A stretch of DNA of 64,000 nucleotides, from positions 248,001 through 312,000 of the forward strand of contig NZ_JAAGLU010000001.1 of assembly GCF_010550245.1 (NCBI RefSeq). Direction: 5' to 3'. Below are positions 1 through 8,493 of the stretch, piece after piece; positions within the stretch are counted from its first letter, which is position 1; each line of letters starts with the position of its first letter. A model generated the notes under the pieces. The model did not search any database, was not told the origin of the DNA, and saw nothing but the letters and a program-made list of their open reading frames with translations. The position numbers and the translations under genes were made by a program. This DNA comes from Streptomyces sp. SID12501. GTDB taxonomy: Bacteria; Actinomycetota; Actinomycetes; Streptomycetales; Streptomycetaceae.

Positions 1-48
1 GTCACGACGACGGCGGGCGAGATGCCCAAGTCGGCGGACGTGGGCTGA
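1..48 (+). CDS. C-terminal end of an upstream gene (partial)
   Basis: An open frame enters from the left edge and stops at TGA 46-48, giving 15 residues ending ...GEMPKSADVG. Every codon ends in G or C, which fits a real coding frame here, but the piece is too short to assign to a family. The next gene on the same strand starts about 45 bases later. Confidence 0.4.
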   Translation, partial: VTTTAGEMPKSADVG

Positions 49-92
49 GGGAGGCGGCCGACGGAGGGCCGGGAGCCCGTCGCACGCATGGC

Positions 93-791
93 ATGATCGA
101 GCGCATGCGTGAACGAGTGGTGGCCGCGTGCGACGGGGCTTCTAAGGGAAATCCAGGACCGGCGGGCTGGGCCTGGGTGGTGGCCGACGGCTCGGAGAGC
201 CCCACTCGCTGGGAGGCCGGGCCGCTCGGCCGGGCGACCAACAACGTCGCCGAACTCACCGCGCTGGAACGGCTGTTGACGGCCGTCGCGCCGGACGTAC
301 CGCTGGAGATCCGGATGGACTCCCAGTACGCCATGAAGGCCGTCACCACCTGGCTGCCCGGCTGGAAGCGCAAGGGCTGGAAGACGTCCTCGGGCAAGCC
401 GGTCGCCAACCAGGAACTCGTCGTCCGTATCGACGAACTGCTCGACGGCCGCTCGGTCGAGTTCCGCTATGTGCCCGCACACCAGGTCGACGGCGACAAG
501 CTCAACGACTTCGCCGACCGTGCCGCCAGCCAGGCCGCGATCGTGCAGCTGTCGGCCGGCAGCGACCTCGGCTCCCCGGAACCCCCGGCCTCGCCCGACA
601 CCCCCCGCTCCTCGGCCCCGAAGACGTCCGCCACGAAGACGGCCCGGCCGCGCAGCGGCAACTCCAGCCGCACCCTCAACGCCAAGTTCCCCGGCCGCTG
701 CGTCTGCGGACGGGCCTACGCGGCCGGCGAGACCATCGCCAAGAACGCCCAGGGCTGGGGTCACCCCGAGTGCCGTACAGCTGACGTCTGA
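93..791 (+). CDS. rnhA: Ribonuclease H (type I) with C-terminal Cys/His extension
   Basis: Ribonuclease HI fold, expected to cut the RNA strand of RNA-DNA hybrids in the cytoplasm. Counting from the in-frame ATG at 105, which matches the usual family start, the acidic active-site residues are visible: Asp10 (ACDGASKGNPG), Glu50 (NNVAEL), Asp72 (RMDSQYA), His126 (VPAHQVDGD) and Asp135 (NDFAD). The RNase H domain ends near residue 150. A Pro/Ser/Thr-rich linker follows, then about 35 residues with a CVCG...GWGHPEC pattern (Cys-x-Cys, then His-x-x-Cys), a plausible small metal-binding knuckle. At about 230 residues it is longer than the roughly 155 of the E. coli enzyme because of this tail. The start at 93 lacks a good ribosome binding site, so 105 is equally likely. 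A hairpin follows the stop. Confidence 0.85.
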   Translation: MIERMRERVVAACDGASKGNPGPAGWAWVVADGSESPTRWEAGPLGRATNNVAELTALERLLTAVAPDVPLEIRMDSQYAMKAVTTWLPGWKRKGWKTSSGKPVANQELVVRIDELLDGRSVEFRYVPAHQVDGDKLNDFADRAASQAAIVQLSAGSDLGSPEPPASPDTPRSSAPKTSATKTARPRSGNSSRTLNAKFPGRCVCGRAYAAGETIAKNAQGWGHPECRTADV

Positions 792-802
792 GCGCACCCG
801 AC

Positions 803-840
803 CACACCGGCCGTCCCATGACGGACGGCATTTCGGTGTG
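803..840 (+). terminator. Hairpin terminator after RNase H gene
   Basis: Twelve bases after the RNase H stop, GCCGTCC (810-816) pairs with GGACGGC (823-829) around a 6-base loop. An outer CACACCG/CGGTGTG pair (803-809, 834-840) extends it with a 4-base bulge. No U-tract, as is usual for high-GC actinobacterial terminators. Confidence 0.55.
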
Positions 841-900
841 CTCACATCCTGCTACTCTCCGACGCGAACTGACCACCTTCCGTAATCTCTAGGGGTGTGT

Positions 901-2142
901 GTGAAGGTTGCCTGTGTCGGAGGCGGGCCCGCCGGCCTGTATCTCTCGATCCTGCTGAAACTGCGGGATCCGTCCCACGACATCACCGTGTACGAGCGTG
1001 ACCCGGCGGGCTCGACCTACGGCTGGGGCGTCACCTACTGGCGCGGACTGCTCGACAGGCTCCACGAGCGCGACCCCGAGTCCGCGCGGGCCATCGGGGA
1101 CGCCTCGGTGTCCTGGGACCACGGAGTCGCCCACGTGGGCGACAGCGCGACCCGGCACCCGGGCGACGAGGGCTTCGGCATCGGCCGCCACAAGCTCCTC
1201 GACATCCTCGCCGACCGGGCCCGACAGCTCGGCGTACGGCTGGAGTTCGAGCACGGGATCACCGACGCCGGCGCACTGGCCGACGGCGACCTCGTCGTGG
1301 CCGCCGACGGCGTCAACAGCGCGCTGCGAGAACAGCACACCGAACACTTCGGCGCCAGCCTGAGGGACGGCCGCAACCGGTACATCTGGCTCGGCACCAC
1401 CAAGGTCTTCGACGCCTTCACCTTCGGCTTCAAGGAGACGGAGCACGGCTGGATCTGGTGCTACGGCTACGGCTACAGCCAGGACCACAGCACCTGCGTC
1501 GTCGAGTGCTCCCCCGAGACCTGGAGCGGGCTCGGCCTCGACCGGGCGAACGAGGCCGACGGCCTGGCACTGCTGGAGAAGCTCTTCGGCGACCTGCTGG
1601 ACGGCCACCCCCTGATCGGGCGCTCGGCCGACGACGGCGCCGCCCAGTGGCTGAACTTCCGCACCCTCACCAACCGCGCCTGGCACCACGGCAACCTCGT
1701 CCTGCTGGGCGACGCCGCCCACACCACGCACTACTCCATCGGCGCCGGCACCACCCTCGCCCTGGAGGACGCCCTCGCCCTGGACGAGGCCCTCCACACG
1801 CATCCCGAACTCCCCGCGGCCCTCACCGCCTACGAGGAGCGGCGCAAGTCGGAACTGCTCTCCATCCAGAGCGCGGCCCGCTACAGCGCCCAGTGGTACG
1901 AGAACCTGCCGCGCTACATCCGGCTGCCCCCGGCCCGGATGTTCGCGCTGCTCGGCCAGCGCCACTCGCCGCTGCTGCCCTATGTGCCGCCCCAGCTGTA
2001 CTACGGCATCGACCGGGCGGCGGGGCGCCTCGAAGCGCTGCGCCGGTTCAAGCGATGGCTGGGCCCGAAGCTCGCCCGGACCGCGCAGGCACGCGCGCTG
2101 GCCTCCCGTACCGGGGAAGAGTCCGGGGTCTCCGGAAAATAG
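901..2142 (+). CDS. FAD-dependent monooxygenase (aromatic hydroxylase type)
   Basis: A 413-residue single-component flavoprotein hydroxylase. The N-terminus has the dinucleotide-binding GGGPAGLY motif followed by an acidic strand end (ITVYERD). The family's second FAD motif is present as GDAAHTTHYSIGAG near residue 275. The sequence just after the first motif (TYGWGVTYW) resembles the salicylyl-CoA hydroxylase-like branch, which acts on CoA-activated or free aromatic acids; the substrate cannot be read from sequence. GTG at 901 is preferred over GTG at 895 because AGGGG (891-895) sits five bases upstream of it. It stands alone between the RNase H terminator and the operator of the next operon. 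Confidence 0.8.
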   Translation: MKVACVGGGPAGLYLSILLKLRDPSHDITVYERDPAGSTYGWGVTYWRGLLDRLHERDPESARAIGDASVSWDHGVAHVGDSATRHPGDEGFGIGRHKLLDILADRARQLGVRLEFEHGITDAGALADGDLVVAADGVNSALREQHTEHFGASLRDGRNRYIWLGTTKVFDAFTFGFKETEHGWIWCYGYGYSQDHSTCVVECSPETWSGLGLDRANEADGLALLEKLFGDLLDGHPLIGRSADDGAAQWLNFRTLTNRAWHHGNLVLLGDAAHTTHYSIGAGTTLALEDALALDEALHTHPELPAALTAYEERRKSELLSIQSAARYSAQWYENLPRYIRLPPARMFALLGQRHSPLLPYVPPQLYYGIDRAAGRLEALRRFKRWLGPKLARTAQARALASRTGEESGVSGK

Positions 2143-2165
2143 CCTGGTCACGGCCGGTGTTATTG

Positions 2166-2206
2166 GGTGAATGGCGATTCACCGCTATGGTGAATCGCCA
2201 TTCACC
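2166..2206. promoter_or_regulatory. Double palindromic operator upstream of MFS-tetR operon
   Basis: GGTGAATGGCGATTCACC (2166-2183) is followed, after five bases, by its exact reverse complement (2189-2206): 18-base arms with no mismatch. Each arm is itself a near-palindrome of the form GGTGAAT-N4-ATTCACC, so the element reads as two adjacent dimer-binding sites. It lies 46 bases before the start of the transporter gene whose partner is a TetR regulator, so autoregulation by that regulator is the natural inference. The in-frame ATG at 2171 falls inside the operator and is rejected as the gene start. Confidence 0.8.
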
Positions 2207-2251
2207 TCTTTCTTTTCGTGTCGCGCAGAGCGGCCGGCCGCTGGAGTGCCG

Positions 2252-3742
2252 ATGGACCAGCCAGTCCCGATGTCCGCCCCACGCGAGATGCCCGCCCCGC
2301 GGCCCCTGCGCGACCGGATGACCGTTCCGGCGCTGGCGTTCGGCGGGATGCTCATGGCGGTCATGCAGACCGTGGTCATCCCGCTGCTGCCCGACCTGCC
2401 CCGGCTGACCGGTGCCTCACCCGGCGCGGTCTCCTGGATGGTGACCGCGACCCTGCTGTCCGGCGCCGTCCTCACCCCGGTGCTGGGCCGCGCCGGGGAC
2501 ATGTACGGCAAGCGGCGGGTACTGATCGCGGCGCTCGGGCTGATGGTCCTCGGCTCGGTCATGTGCGCCCTGTCCTCCGACATCGGCGTGCTCATCACGG
2601 CGCGCGCTCTGCAGGGGGCCGCGTCCGCCGTCATCCCCCTGTCGATCAGCATCCTGCGCGACGAACTGCCGCCCGAGCGCACGGGAAGCGCGGTCGCGCT
2701 GATGAGCGCGACCGTCGGGATCGGCGCCGCTCTGGGGCTGCCGCTCGCCGCGCTGATCGTCCAGTACGCGAACTGGCACGTCATGTTCTGGGCGACCGCC
2801 GGCCTCGGCGCGGTGGGCGTGACGGCGGTGTGGTGGGCGGTGCGCGAGTCACCCGTCCGGGAACCGGGGCGCTTCGACGTCGTGGGCGCGCTGGGGCTGG
2901 CGGTCGGGCTGGTGTGTCTGCTCCTCGGAATCGTCGAGGGCGGTGAGTGGGGGTGGGCCGGCCCGCGTGTCCTGGGACTGTTCATCGGCGCCGTCGGGGT
3001 GCTCGGCCTGTGGTGGTGGCACCAACTGCGCACCCCGCAGCCCCTGGTGGACCTGCGGCTGGTGTCCCGGCCCCGGGTCGGTCTGTCCCATGTCGCCGCC
3101 CTGCTGACCGGGTTCGCCTTCTACTCCAACTCCCTGGTGACCGCCCAGCTGGTCCAGGCGCCCGAGGCCACCGGGTACGGGCTCGGCCTGTCCATCGTCC
3201 AGACCGGCCTCGTCCTGCTGCCCGGCGGCATCGTCATGCTCGTGTTCTCGCCCGTCTCGGCCCGGGTCTCCGCGGCGTACGGGCCGCGCGTCACCCTGGC
3301 CGTCGGTACGGCGGTCATCGCGCTCGGCTACGTGGTGCGCATCGCGGACAGCCGCGACCTGTGGATGATCATCGTGGGCGCCGCAGTCGTCGGCATGGGC
3401 ACCACCTTCGCGTACTCGGCGCTCCCGATGCTGATCCTGGGGGCCGTACCGCCCGGCCAGACCGCCTCCGCCAACGGCGTCAACGTCCTGATGCGCACGA
3501 TCGGCCAGGCCATGTGCAGTGCCGCCGTCGTAGCCGTGCTGGTACGCCACACCAGCCCGGTCGCCGGTGTCGCGGTGCCCACCCTGCACGGCTACCTGCT
3601 GGCCTTCGCGATGGCCGGCGTCGTCGCCCTGCTGGCCTGCACGGCGGCCCTGACCATCCCCGGCGACCTGGTCACCGACGGTACCCGGCGCGCCCGTGAC
3701 CGCACACGGGGAGCGCGGGACGAGGCGATGGAGGGAGCATGA
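2252..3742 (+). CDS. MFS multidrug-type efflux transporter (DHA2-like)
   Basis: A 496-residue integral membrane protein with about 14 hydrophobic segments, the size and layout of the 14-helix drug:H+ antiporter group. The loop between helices 2 and 3 carries the MFS signature in the form GRAGDMYGKRRV. The likely role is proton-driven export of a small toxic compound across the cell membrane. ATG 2252 is chosen because GGAG (2243-2246) precedes it by five bases and because longer starts run into the operator at 2166-2206. The stop overlaps the ATG of the TetR gene (ATGA), so the two are translationally coupled. A pump with its own TetR behind a strong palindrome fits substrate-induced efflux. 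Confidence 0.88.
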   Translation: MDQPVPMSAPREMPAPRPLRDRMTVPALAFGGMLMAVMQTVVIPLLPDLPRLTGASPGAVSWMVTATLLSGAVLTPVLGRAGDMYGKRRVLIAALGLMVLGSVMCALSSDIGVLITARALQGAASAVIPLSISILRDELPPERTGSAVALMSATVGIGAALGLPLAALIVQYANWHVMFWATAGLGAVGVTAVWWAVRESPVREPGRFDVVGALGLAVGLVCLLLGIVEGGEWGWAGPRVLGLFIGAVGVLGLWWWHQLRTPQPLVDLRLVSRPRVGLSHVAALLTGFAFYSNSLVTAQLVQAPEATGYGLGLSIVQTGLVLLPGGIVMLVFSPVSARVSAAYGPRVTLAVGTAVIALGYVVRIADSRDLWMIIVGAAVVGMGTTFAYSALPMLILGAVPPGQTASANGVNVLMRTIGQAMCSAAVVAVLVRHTSPVAGVAVPTLHGYLLAFAMAGVVALLACTAALTIPGDLVTDGTRRARDRTRGARDEAMEGA

Positions 3743-4347
3743 GCACCGTGCACACACCACCGCCGACCGGCCCCGACACCGAGCCGACACCTGCCGTGGC
3801 CCCGCGCCGGGACGCCGAGCAGACCAGGGCCGCCATCCTGCGCGCCGCCAGGTACCTCCTCGCCCGCCACGCCCAGGCGGACATCACGCTCAAGGCGGTC
3901 GCCGAACGCGCCGGTGTCAGCCCGCCGTTGATCCTGAAGTACTTCGGCAACAAGGACGGCCTCTTCGCCCGCGTCATGTCCTTCGACCAGGACGCCGACG
4001 CCCTCCTCGACGCACCCCTGGACGACCTCGGCCGCCACATGGTCCGCCATCTCCTCACCGGCCAGACCGAGCGCGGCGCCGACCCCGTCCTGCGGATCGT
4101 GTTCGCCCCCTTCCAGGGCGACCGGGGCGACATCATGCGCGCCAACTTCCGCACCCAGGTGAGCGACCGCCTCGCCGGCCGCCTCCCCGGCCCCGACCCG
4201 GGCCTGCGCGCCGAACTGGCCGTCGCCACTCTGCTCGGCCTGGGCGTCATGTACGGCATCGCCCGCGGAACGCACCTGCGGGCGGCGACGATCGACGACA
4301 TCGTGGACCGGTACGCCTCCACCGTGCAGGCACTGCTCACCCTGTGA
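3739..4347 (+). CDS. TetR-family transcriptional regulator of the adjacent MFS pump
   Basis: A 202-residue regulator. After about 25 unstructured Pro/Thr-rich residues comes the TetR DNA-binding region: helix 1 in TRAAILRAARYLL, and the helix-turn-helix in ITLKAVAERAGVSPPLILKYFGNKDGLFARV, ending in the family's YFxxKxxL pattern. The ligand-binding C-terminal half is divergent and predicts no ligand. Its ATG overlaps the stop of the transporter gene by four bases, so pump and repressor are made from one message, and the palindrome at 2166-2206 is its probable operator. A stable hairpin follows the stop. Confidence 0.88.
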   Translation: MSTVHTPPPTGPDTEPTPAVAPRRDAEQTRAAILRAARYLLARHAQADITLKAVAERAGVSPPLILKYFGNKDGLFARVMSFDQDADALLDAPLDDLGRHMVRHLLTGQTERGADPVLRIVFAPFQGDRGDIMRANFRTQVSDRLAGRLPGPDPGLRAELAVATLLGLGVMYGIARGTHLRAATIDDIVDRYASTVQALLTL

Positions 4348-4352
4348 CGGGG

Positions 4353-4375
4353 CCGGGCGGGCCCCGGCCGCCCGG
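4353..4375 (+). terminator. Terminator after MFS-tetR operon
   Basis: CCGGGCGG (4353-4360) and CCGCCCGG (4368-4375) form a perfect 8-base stem with a 7-base loop, five bases beyond the tetR stop and before the aldo/keto reductase start. Confidence 0.55.
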
Positions 4376-4403
4376 ACCTGCGGGCGGATGACAGACTGAC
4401 GTC

Positions 4404-5387
4404 ATGGACGAGCGTGTAATCGGTAGGTCGGGTCAGCGGGCGTCGGTCATCGGCCTCGGAACGTGGCAGCTGGGCGCCGACTGGGGCGACGTGGAGGACA
4501 AGGACGCCCTCGCGGTGCTGGACGCGGCGGTCGAGTCGGGAGTTACCTTCTTCGACACCGCCGACGTGTACGGCGACGGACGCAGCGAACAGACCATCGC
4601 CACCTTCCTGCGCGGCAGGCCCGAGCCGGATGTCCTGGTCGCGACCAAGATGGGCCGCCGTCTCGACCAGATCCCCGAGAACTACGTCCTCGACAACTTC
4701 CGTGCCTGGAACGACCGTTCACGGCGCAACCTCGGCGTCGACCGGATCGACCTGGTGCAGCTGCACTGCCCGCCGACCCCCGTCTACTCCTCCGACGAGG
4801 TCTTCGACGCCCTGGACACCCTGGTCGAGGAGGGGCGCATCGCGCGGTACGGCGTCAGCGTCGAGACCTCCGCGGAGGCAATCACCGCGATCGCCCGCCC
4901 GGGCGTGACCAGCGTGCAGATCATCCTCAACGCGTTCCGCATGAAGCCCCTCGCCGAGGTGCTCCCGGCCGCGGAGAAGGCGGGCGTCGGCATCATCGCC
5001 CGGGTCCCGCTCGCCTCGGGCCTGCTCTCGGGCAAGTACACCAAGGACACGGTGTTCCCCGAGAACGACCACCGCACGTACAACCGCCACGGCGAGTCCT
5101 TCGACCAGGGCGAGACCTTCTCCGGTGTCGACTACGCGACCGGCGTCGAGGCGGCGGCCGAGTTCTCCGCCCTGGCCCCGGAGGGGTACACCCCGGCGCA
5201 GCTGGCCCTGCGCTGGATCCTCCAGCAGCCCGGTGTCACCACGGTGATCCCGGGTGCCCGCTCGGCCGAGCAGGCACGCGCCAACGCGGCGACCGCCGCC
5301 CTGCCGCCGCTGTCGCTGGAGACGCTGGCCGCGATCCGGGACCTCTACGACCGCCGGATCAAGGCGCAGGTGGAGAGCCGCTGGTAG
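4404..5387 (+). CDS. Aldo/keto reductase
   Basis: A 327-residue NADPH-dependent aldo/keto reductase. Family hallmarks include GLGTWQLG near the start, FFDTADVYGDGRSE (catalytic Asp and Tyr of the tetrad), ATKMGR (catalytic Lys) and DLVQLHCPP (the His), then the C-terminal NADP-binding stretch VIPGARSAEQARAN. The pattern matches the yeast-like AKR branch common in actinobacteria. The substrate is unknown. It is a single gene behind the terminator of the MFS-tetR operon and converges on a small hypothetical gene 18 bases downstream. Confidence 0.88.
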   Translation: MDERVIGRSGQRASVIGLGTWQLGADWGDVEDKDALAVLDAAVESGVTFFDTADVYGDGRSEQTIATFLRGRPEPDVLVATKMGRRLDQIPENYVLDNFRAWNDRSRRNLGVDRIDLVQLHCPPTPVYSSDEVFDALDTLVEEGRIARYGVSVETSAEAITAIARPGVTSVQIILNAFRMKPLAEVLPAAEKAGVGIIARVPLASGLLSGKYTKDTVFPENDHRTYNRHGESFDQGETFSGVDYATGVEAAAEFSALAPEGYTPAQLALRWILQQPGVTTVIPGARSAEQARANAATAALPPLSLETLAAIRDLYDRRIKAQVESRW

Positions 5388-5405
5388 CGGATCGTCGTAC
5401 GCGTG

Positions 5406-5753
5406 TCACGGCTCCAGGAGCAGCTGGCGTTCCTGCTCCTGGTCGCCGGAGACACTGCCCCGGTCCTGAGTGGTGAACGTACCGGTGAGGGTGTCACCCG
5501 CGCAGCGGACGGCCGCGGGTGTGCCCTGCACGGTGACCGTCACGGGCGCCGACAGCGGTGACCTGGCCGGACGGCCGGGTTCGAGGTTCTCCGTGCCGAC
5601 GGTGAACGCGGCCGTGTGCACCGTCGACGGCGCGTCGTCGTCTCCCGGGGACTCGTCCGCGGGGCCGAAGGCCGACTCCAGGGCTCGTACGACCGTCTGC
5701 GCGTCGGCGGCGTTGCCGCCGCTGACCGTGAGGGTGAGCTGCGTACCGGACAT
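5406..5753 (-). CDS. Small acidic hypothetical protein
   Basis: A 115-residue protein with no signal peptide or membrane segment and no motif I recognise. It alternates short beta-strand-like runs (QLTLTVSGG, PVTVTVQGTPAAVRCAG) with an acidic loop (DESPGDDD). The central AAFTVGTENLEPG could be part of a small beta-sandwich. The start is well supported by AAAGGAGGT six bases upstream of the ATG. It is transcribed divergently from the DUF6328 membrane protein gene, with 155 bases between them. Function unknown. Confidence 0.65.
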   Translation of the reverse strand: MSGTQLTLTVSGGNAADAQTVVRALESAFGPADESPGDDDAPSTVHTAAFTVGTENLEPGRPARSPLSAPVTVTVQGTPAAVRCAGDTLTGTFTTQDRGSVSGDQEQERQLLLEP

Positions 5754-5908
5754 GGCCGGACCTCCTTTTCGACGTGGTCACTGTGGTGCGTCCCGGGTAG
5801 CCGCTCCGCCGATCGGCCAAACCGCCCGGCCGCGATCTGATCGAATCCGGCTCCACGGGGAACCCGGATCCGCACAGGAATGTCAGGACGCGGAGGCCAG
5901 GAGGAACC

Positions 5909-6409
5909 ATGGCGGACACTGAGAATGGGGTCGACACGCTCGACCGGGGGCGGGACGAGACCAAGGAGGAGCGGGCCGACCGCAAGTGGGGCGAGCTCAT
6001 CCAGGAGGTCCGGGTCGCCCAGACGGGTGTGCAGATCCTGTTCGGCTTCCTGCTGACCGTCGTGTTCACCCCGAGATACGAGCAGCTGGACGCCACGGAG
6101 CACACGATCTACATCATCACCGTCGTGCTGGGCGCAACCACCACCGGCGCCCTGATAGGACCGGTCGCCCTGCACCGGATCGTCTCCGGCCGTCAGGTGA
6201 AACCCGAGGCCGTGCGCTGGGCGTCGCGGCTGACCTTCACCGGTCTGGTGCTGCTGCTCGCCACGATGACCTCGGCCCTGCTGCTGGTACTCAGGGCGGC
6301 CACCCATGACGCGTACGTGCCCTGGCTGGTCGCGGGGATCGTCGCCTGGTACCTGGCCTGCTGGTTCGTGCTGCCGCTGTGGACGCGCCACCGCTACACC
6401 ACGGACTGA
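5909..6409 (+). CDS. DUF6328-type small membrane protein
   Basis: A 166-residue protein with a charged N-terminus (about 35 residues rich in Asp, Glu and Arg) followed by four predicted membrane helices: TGVQILFGFLLTVVF, TIYIITVVLGATTTGALIG, FTGLVLLLATMTSALLLVL and WLVAGIVAWYLACWFVLPL. The N-terminal RKWGELIQEVRVAQTGVQILFGFLLT segment is typical of the DUF6328 family, which has no assigned function. AGGAGG lies just before the ATG. Its 3' end overlaps that of the convergent DUF2238 gene by 16 bases. Confidence 0.75.
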   Translation: MADTENGVDTLDRGRDETKEERADRKWGELIQEVRVAQTGVQILFGFLLTVVFTPRYEQLDATEHTIYIITVVLGATTTGALIGPVALHRIVSGRQVKPEAVRWASRLTFTGLVLLLATMTSALLLVLRAATHDAYVPWLVAGIVAWYLACWFVLPLWTRHRYTTD

Positions 6410-7065
6410 GCGCGTACCGCCGCGAGCTGCCGGTCGTGGACGCGGCTCAGCAGGAGCAGTGAGAGGGTCGCCCCGATCAGCGCGCAGAACATGTCCCACT
6501 GCGTGTCCCACACGTCGCCCTGCGTGGCCAGGAAGTCGTCGGCCGCGGCGCCGCCGATCACGGCCGCCGCCCACTCGAACATCTCGAACACCGCGCTGAA
6601 GGCGAGGCAGGCGCACACGGTCAGCGGCGCGAGCCAGCGGCTGCCGCGCAGCGGTGACGTACGGCTCAGCAGTTCCCGTACGAGCACGGCCGGCACGAAG
6701 CCCTGCATGAGGTGGCCGAGCCGGTCGTACGGGTTGCGGTCGAGGCCGAACGTGTCGCGCGCCCAGTCGCCCAGCGGGACCTGCGCGTAGGTGTAGTGGC
6801 CGCCCACCATCAGGACGAGCGCGTGCAGCGCGAGCAGGCAGCACAGCAGGTTCGTGAGCGGGAAGCGCCGCCAGGTCAGGACGAGCACGGGCAGTCCGAT
6901 GAGGATCCAGACCGTCTCCAGGAACCAGGTCATCAGGTCGTGCGGCTGCCACACCGACACCGCGAGCGCGACGGCCACCAGGCCGGCGAGCAGCGCCGGA
7001 AGGTGCCGCCGCGGGGTGTCGGTGGCCGTCGGGAGGGCGTGCGGGGTGTTGTCGACTGCGGGCAT
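6394..7065 (-). CDS. DUF2238 (YjdF-like) integral membrane protein
   Basis: A 223-residue protein with about six membrane helices. The DUF2238 signatures are visible: the polar GGHYTYAQVP stretch, the RNPYDRLGHLMQGF loop with conserved Asp/His, and FEWAAAVIGG...GDVWDTQWDMFCALIGA near the C-terminus. The biochemical role is unknown. ATG 7065 is favoured over an upstream in-frame ATG (7122) because AAGGAG lies eight bases before it. Confidence 0.82.
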   Translation of the reverse strand: MPAVDNTPHALPTATDTPRRHLPALLAGLVAVALAVSVWQPHDLMTWFLETVWILIGLPVLVLTWRRFPLTNLLCCLLALHALVLMVGGHYTYAQVPLGDWARDTFGLDRNPYDRLGHLMQGFVPAVLVRELLSRTSPLRGSRWLAPLTVCACLAFSAVFEMFEWAAAVIGGAAADDFLATQGDVWDTQWDMFCALIGATLSLLLLSRVHDRQLAAVRAQSVV

Positions 7066-7163
7066 CGGAACGCTCCTTGTGGTGGGAGCATCATCGTGGC
7101 GGAGCGCTCCGGCCCCGGGCATGAGTAGGAGTACTCAGCTCGGGGCGCCCGTGTCCTCAGGTG

Positions 7164-8324
7164 TCACGCGGACGGTGTGCGGGCTCCGCGCAGCGCCGTG
7201 ATGCACGAGGCGATGGCCTCCTGGAGCTCCTCCAGCTGCTGGACCATGTCGTCCTCGGCGAACTCCTGGACGTCGTCGAAGGTCAGCTCCTCGAACGCCT
7301 TGGTGGCCTTCGTCAGGCTGCTGTAGAACTTCGTCCGCCGTTCCGAGACGCGCAGTTCGGGGTCTGCCTCGACCGCCTCGACGACGAGGTTCTTGAGGGT
7401 GTCGTAGGCCTCGTTCGCCCACTCGCCGGTGTCCTCGTCCTCGTCCAGCTCGTCGAGGAGGGACAGATGCCGTTCGGCCTCCTGGCGCAGGTCGACGGGC
7501 GCATCGATGGTCTGCCCGGCGGGCGTCTTGACCTGGCCGGACTCGGCGATCTGGCGGACGTATCCGACCCGGTCGGCCGACCGGGACTCGGAGGCCACGG
7601 CCTTCTTCAGGTCGTCGGTGCGGACGATGTCGCGTGCCAGTTCGGCCTGGAGATCCGGGTCTTCCTTGATCCGGTCGAGCAGTGCGTGCCGGGCGGCGCG
7701 GGCGGTCGAGGGGTCGGCCATGATCGCGGCCCGCAGCGCGGTGGGGTTCTCCGCGACCTCCAGCGCCTTGGTCGGCCGGATGCCCTCCGCCTCGGCGGCC
7801 TCGGTGATGGCGGCGCCGCGCTCCGAACCGGCGCTGGAACGGGAGCTGTAGTACGTGAGCCACAGGTCGGCGCCCGGGAGTTCGGCCTCCGCGCCCGGGG
7901 CCAGCGCCTCGAAGTGCGGGACGACACCGTCGTCGGCGGCCTTGTCCCAGGCCTTGTAGTAGCGCATGACACGCTCGGGCGAGCAGTCGGCGAGAGCGGC
8001 GAACTCCTTGGCGGACACCTTCGGCGTCTCACCGGCGCTCTGGCCACCGGGCCGCACACTCCGCGCCACCTTCAGCCCGAAGGCCCAGCCCCCGGTCCGT
8101 GCGTAGGCCCCGAACTCCTGCGCGTCGCGCGCCACGAGGGGGGACACGTCGGCGGCGTCGAGGGCGGCCTCCACGGGCTCGTCGGGCTCGGGGGACGGCT
8201 CGGACCACTCGGACCCGTCGAACTCCTCGGACACGGGGGCCACCTCGGATACGGGGGCCACCTCGGGTGTCTCGGAAGGCTCAGGCATCTCCGGCGTTTC
8301 GGACGGGGCGATCGCTACGGTCAC
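7164..8324 (-). CDS. Hypothetical acidic helical protein, HTH-like region
   Basis: A 386-residue acidic protein I cannot assign. It starts at GTG 8324 behind GGGAG. The first 50 residues are Pro/Glu/Ser-rich and contain a near-duplicate VAPVSE. A folded region follows with KEFAALADCSPERVMRYYKAWDKAADDG, which looks like a helix-turn-helix. The rest is charged and largely alpha-helical, with runs such as LLDELDEDEDTG and LEELQEAIASCITAL. It has no membrane segment or signal peptide. A DNA-binding or partition-like role is only a guess from the HTH-like stretch. Confidence 0.6.
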   Translation of the reverse strand: MTVAIAPSETPEMPEPSETPEVAPVSEVAPVSEEFDGSEWSEPSPEPDEPVEAALDAADVSPLVARDAQEFGAYARTGGWAFGLKVARSVRPGGQSAGETPKVSAKEFAALADCSPERVMRYYKAWDKAADDGVVPHFEALAPGAEAELPGADLWLTYYSSRSSAGSERGAAITEAAEAEGIRPTKALEVAENPTALRAAIMADPSTARAARHALLDRIKEDPDLQAELARDIVRTDDLKKAVASESRSADRVGYVRQIAESGQVKTPAGQTIDAPVDLRQEAERHLSLLDELDEDEDTGEWANEAYDTLKNLVVEAVEADPELRVSERRTKFYSSLTKATKAFEELTFDDVQEFAEDDMVQQLEELQEAIASCITALRGARTPSA

Positions 8325-8493
8325 AGGTGACTCTCCCGGGCAGGCTGGACGGACTGCGAAAGGTACAGACAGGCAGCCTATATGCGGGCATTGACGATGC
8401 TTTGACAGACCCGGCCCGACCCCGGTCCCGGCCCGTCACCGAGTCCGCACACCCGGTGGTGGACACGTGTCCCCGCCCATGGCTGAACGCGGT

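Noticed and set aside
2171..2251. Longer N-terminus for the MFS transporter
   Set aside because: The upstream ATG lies inside the palindromic operator and has no ribosome binding site; 2252 has a well-placed GGAG.
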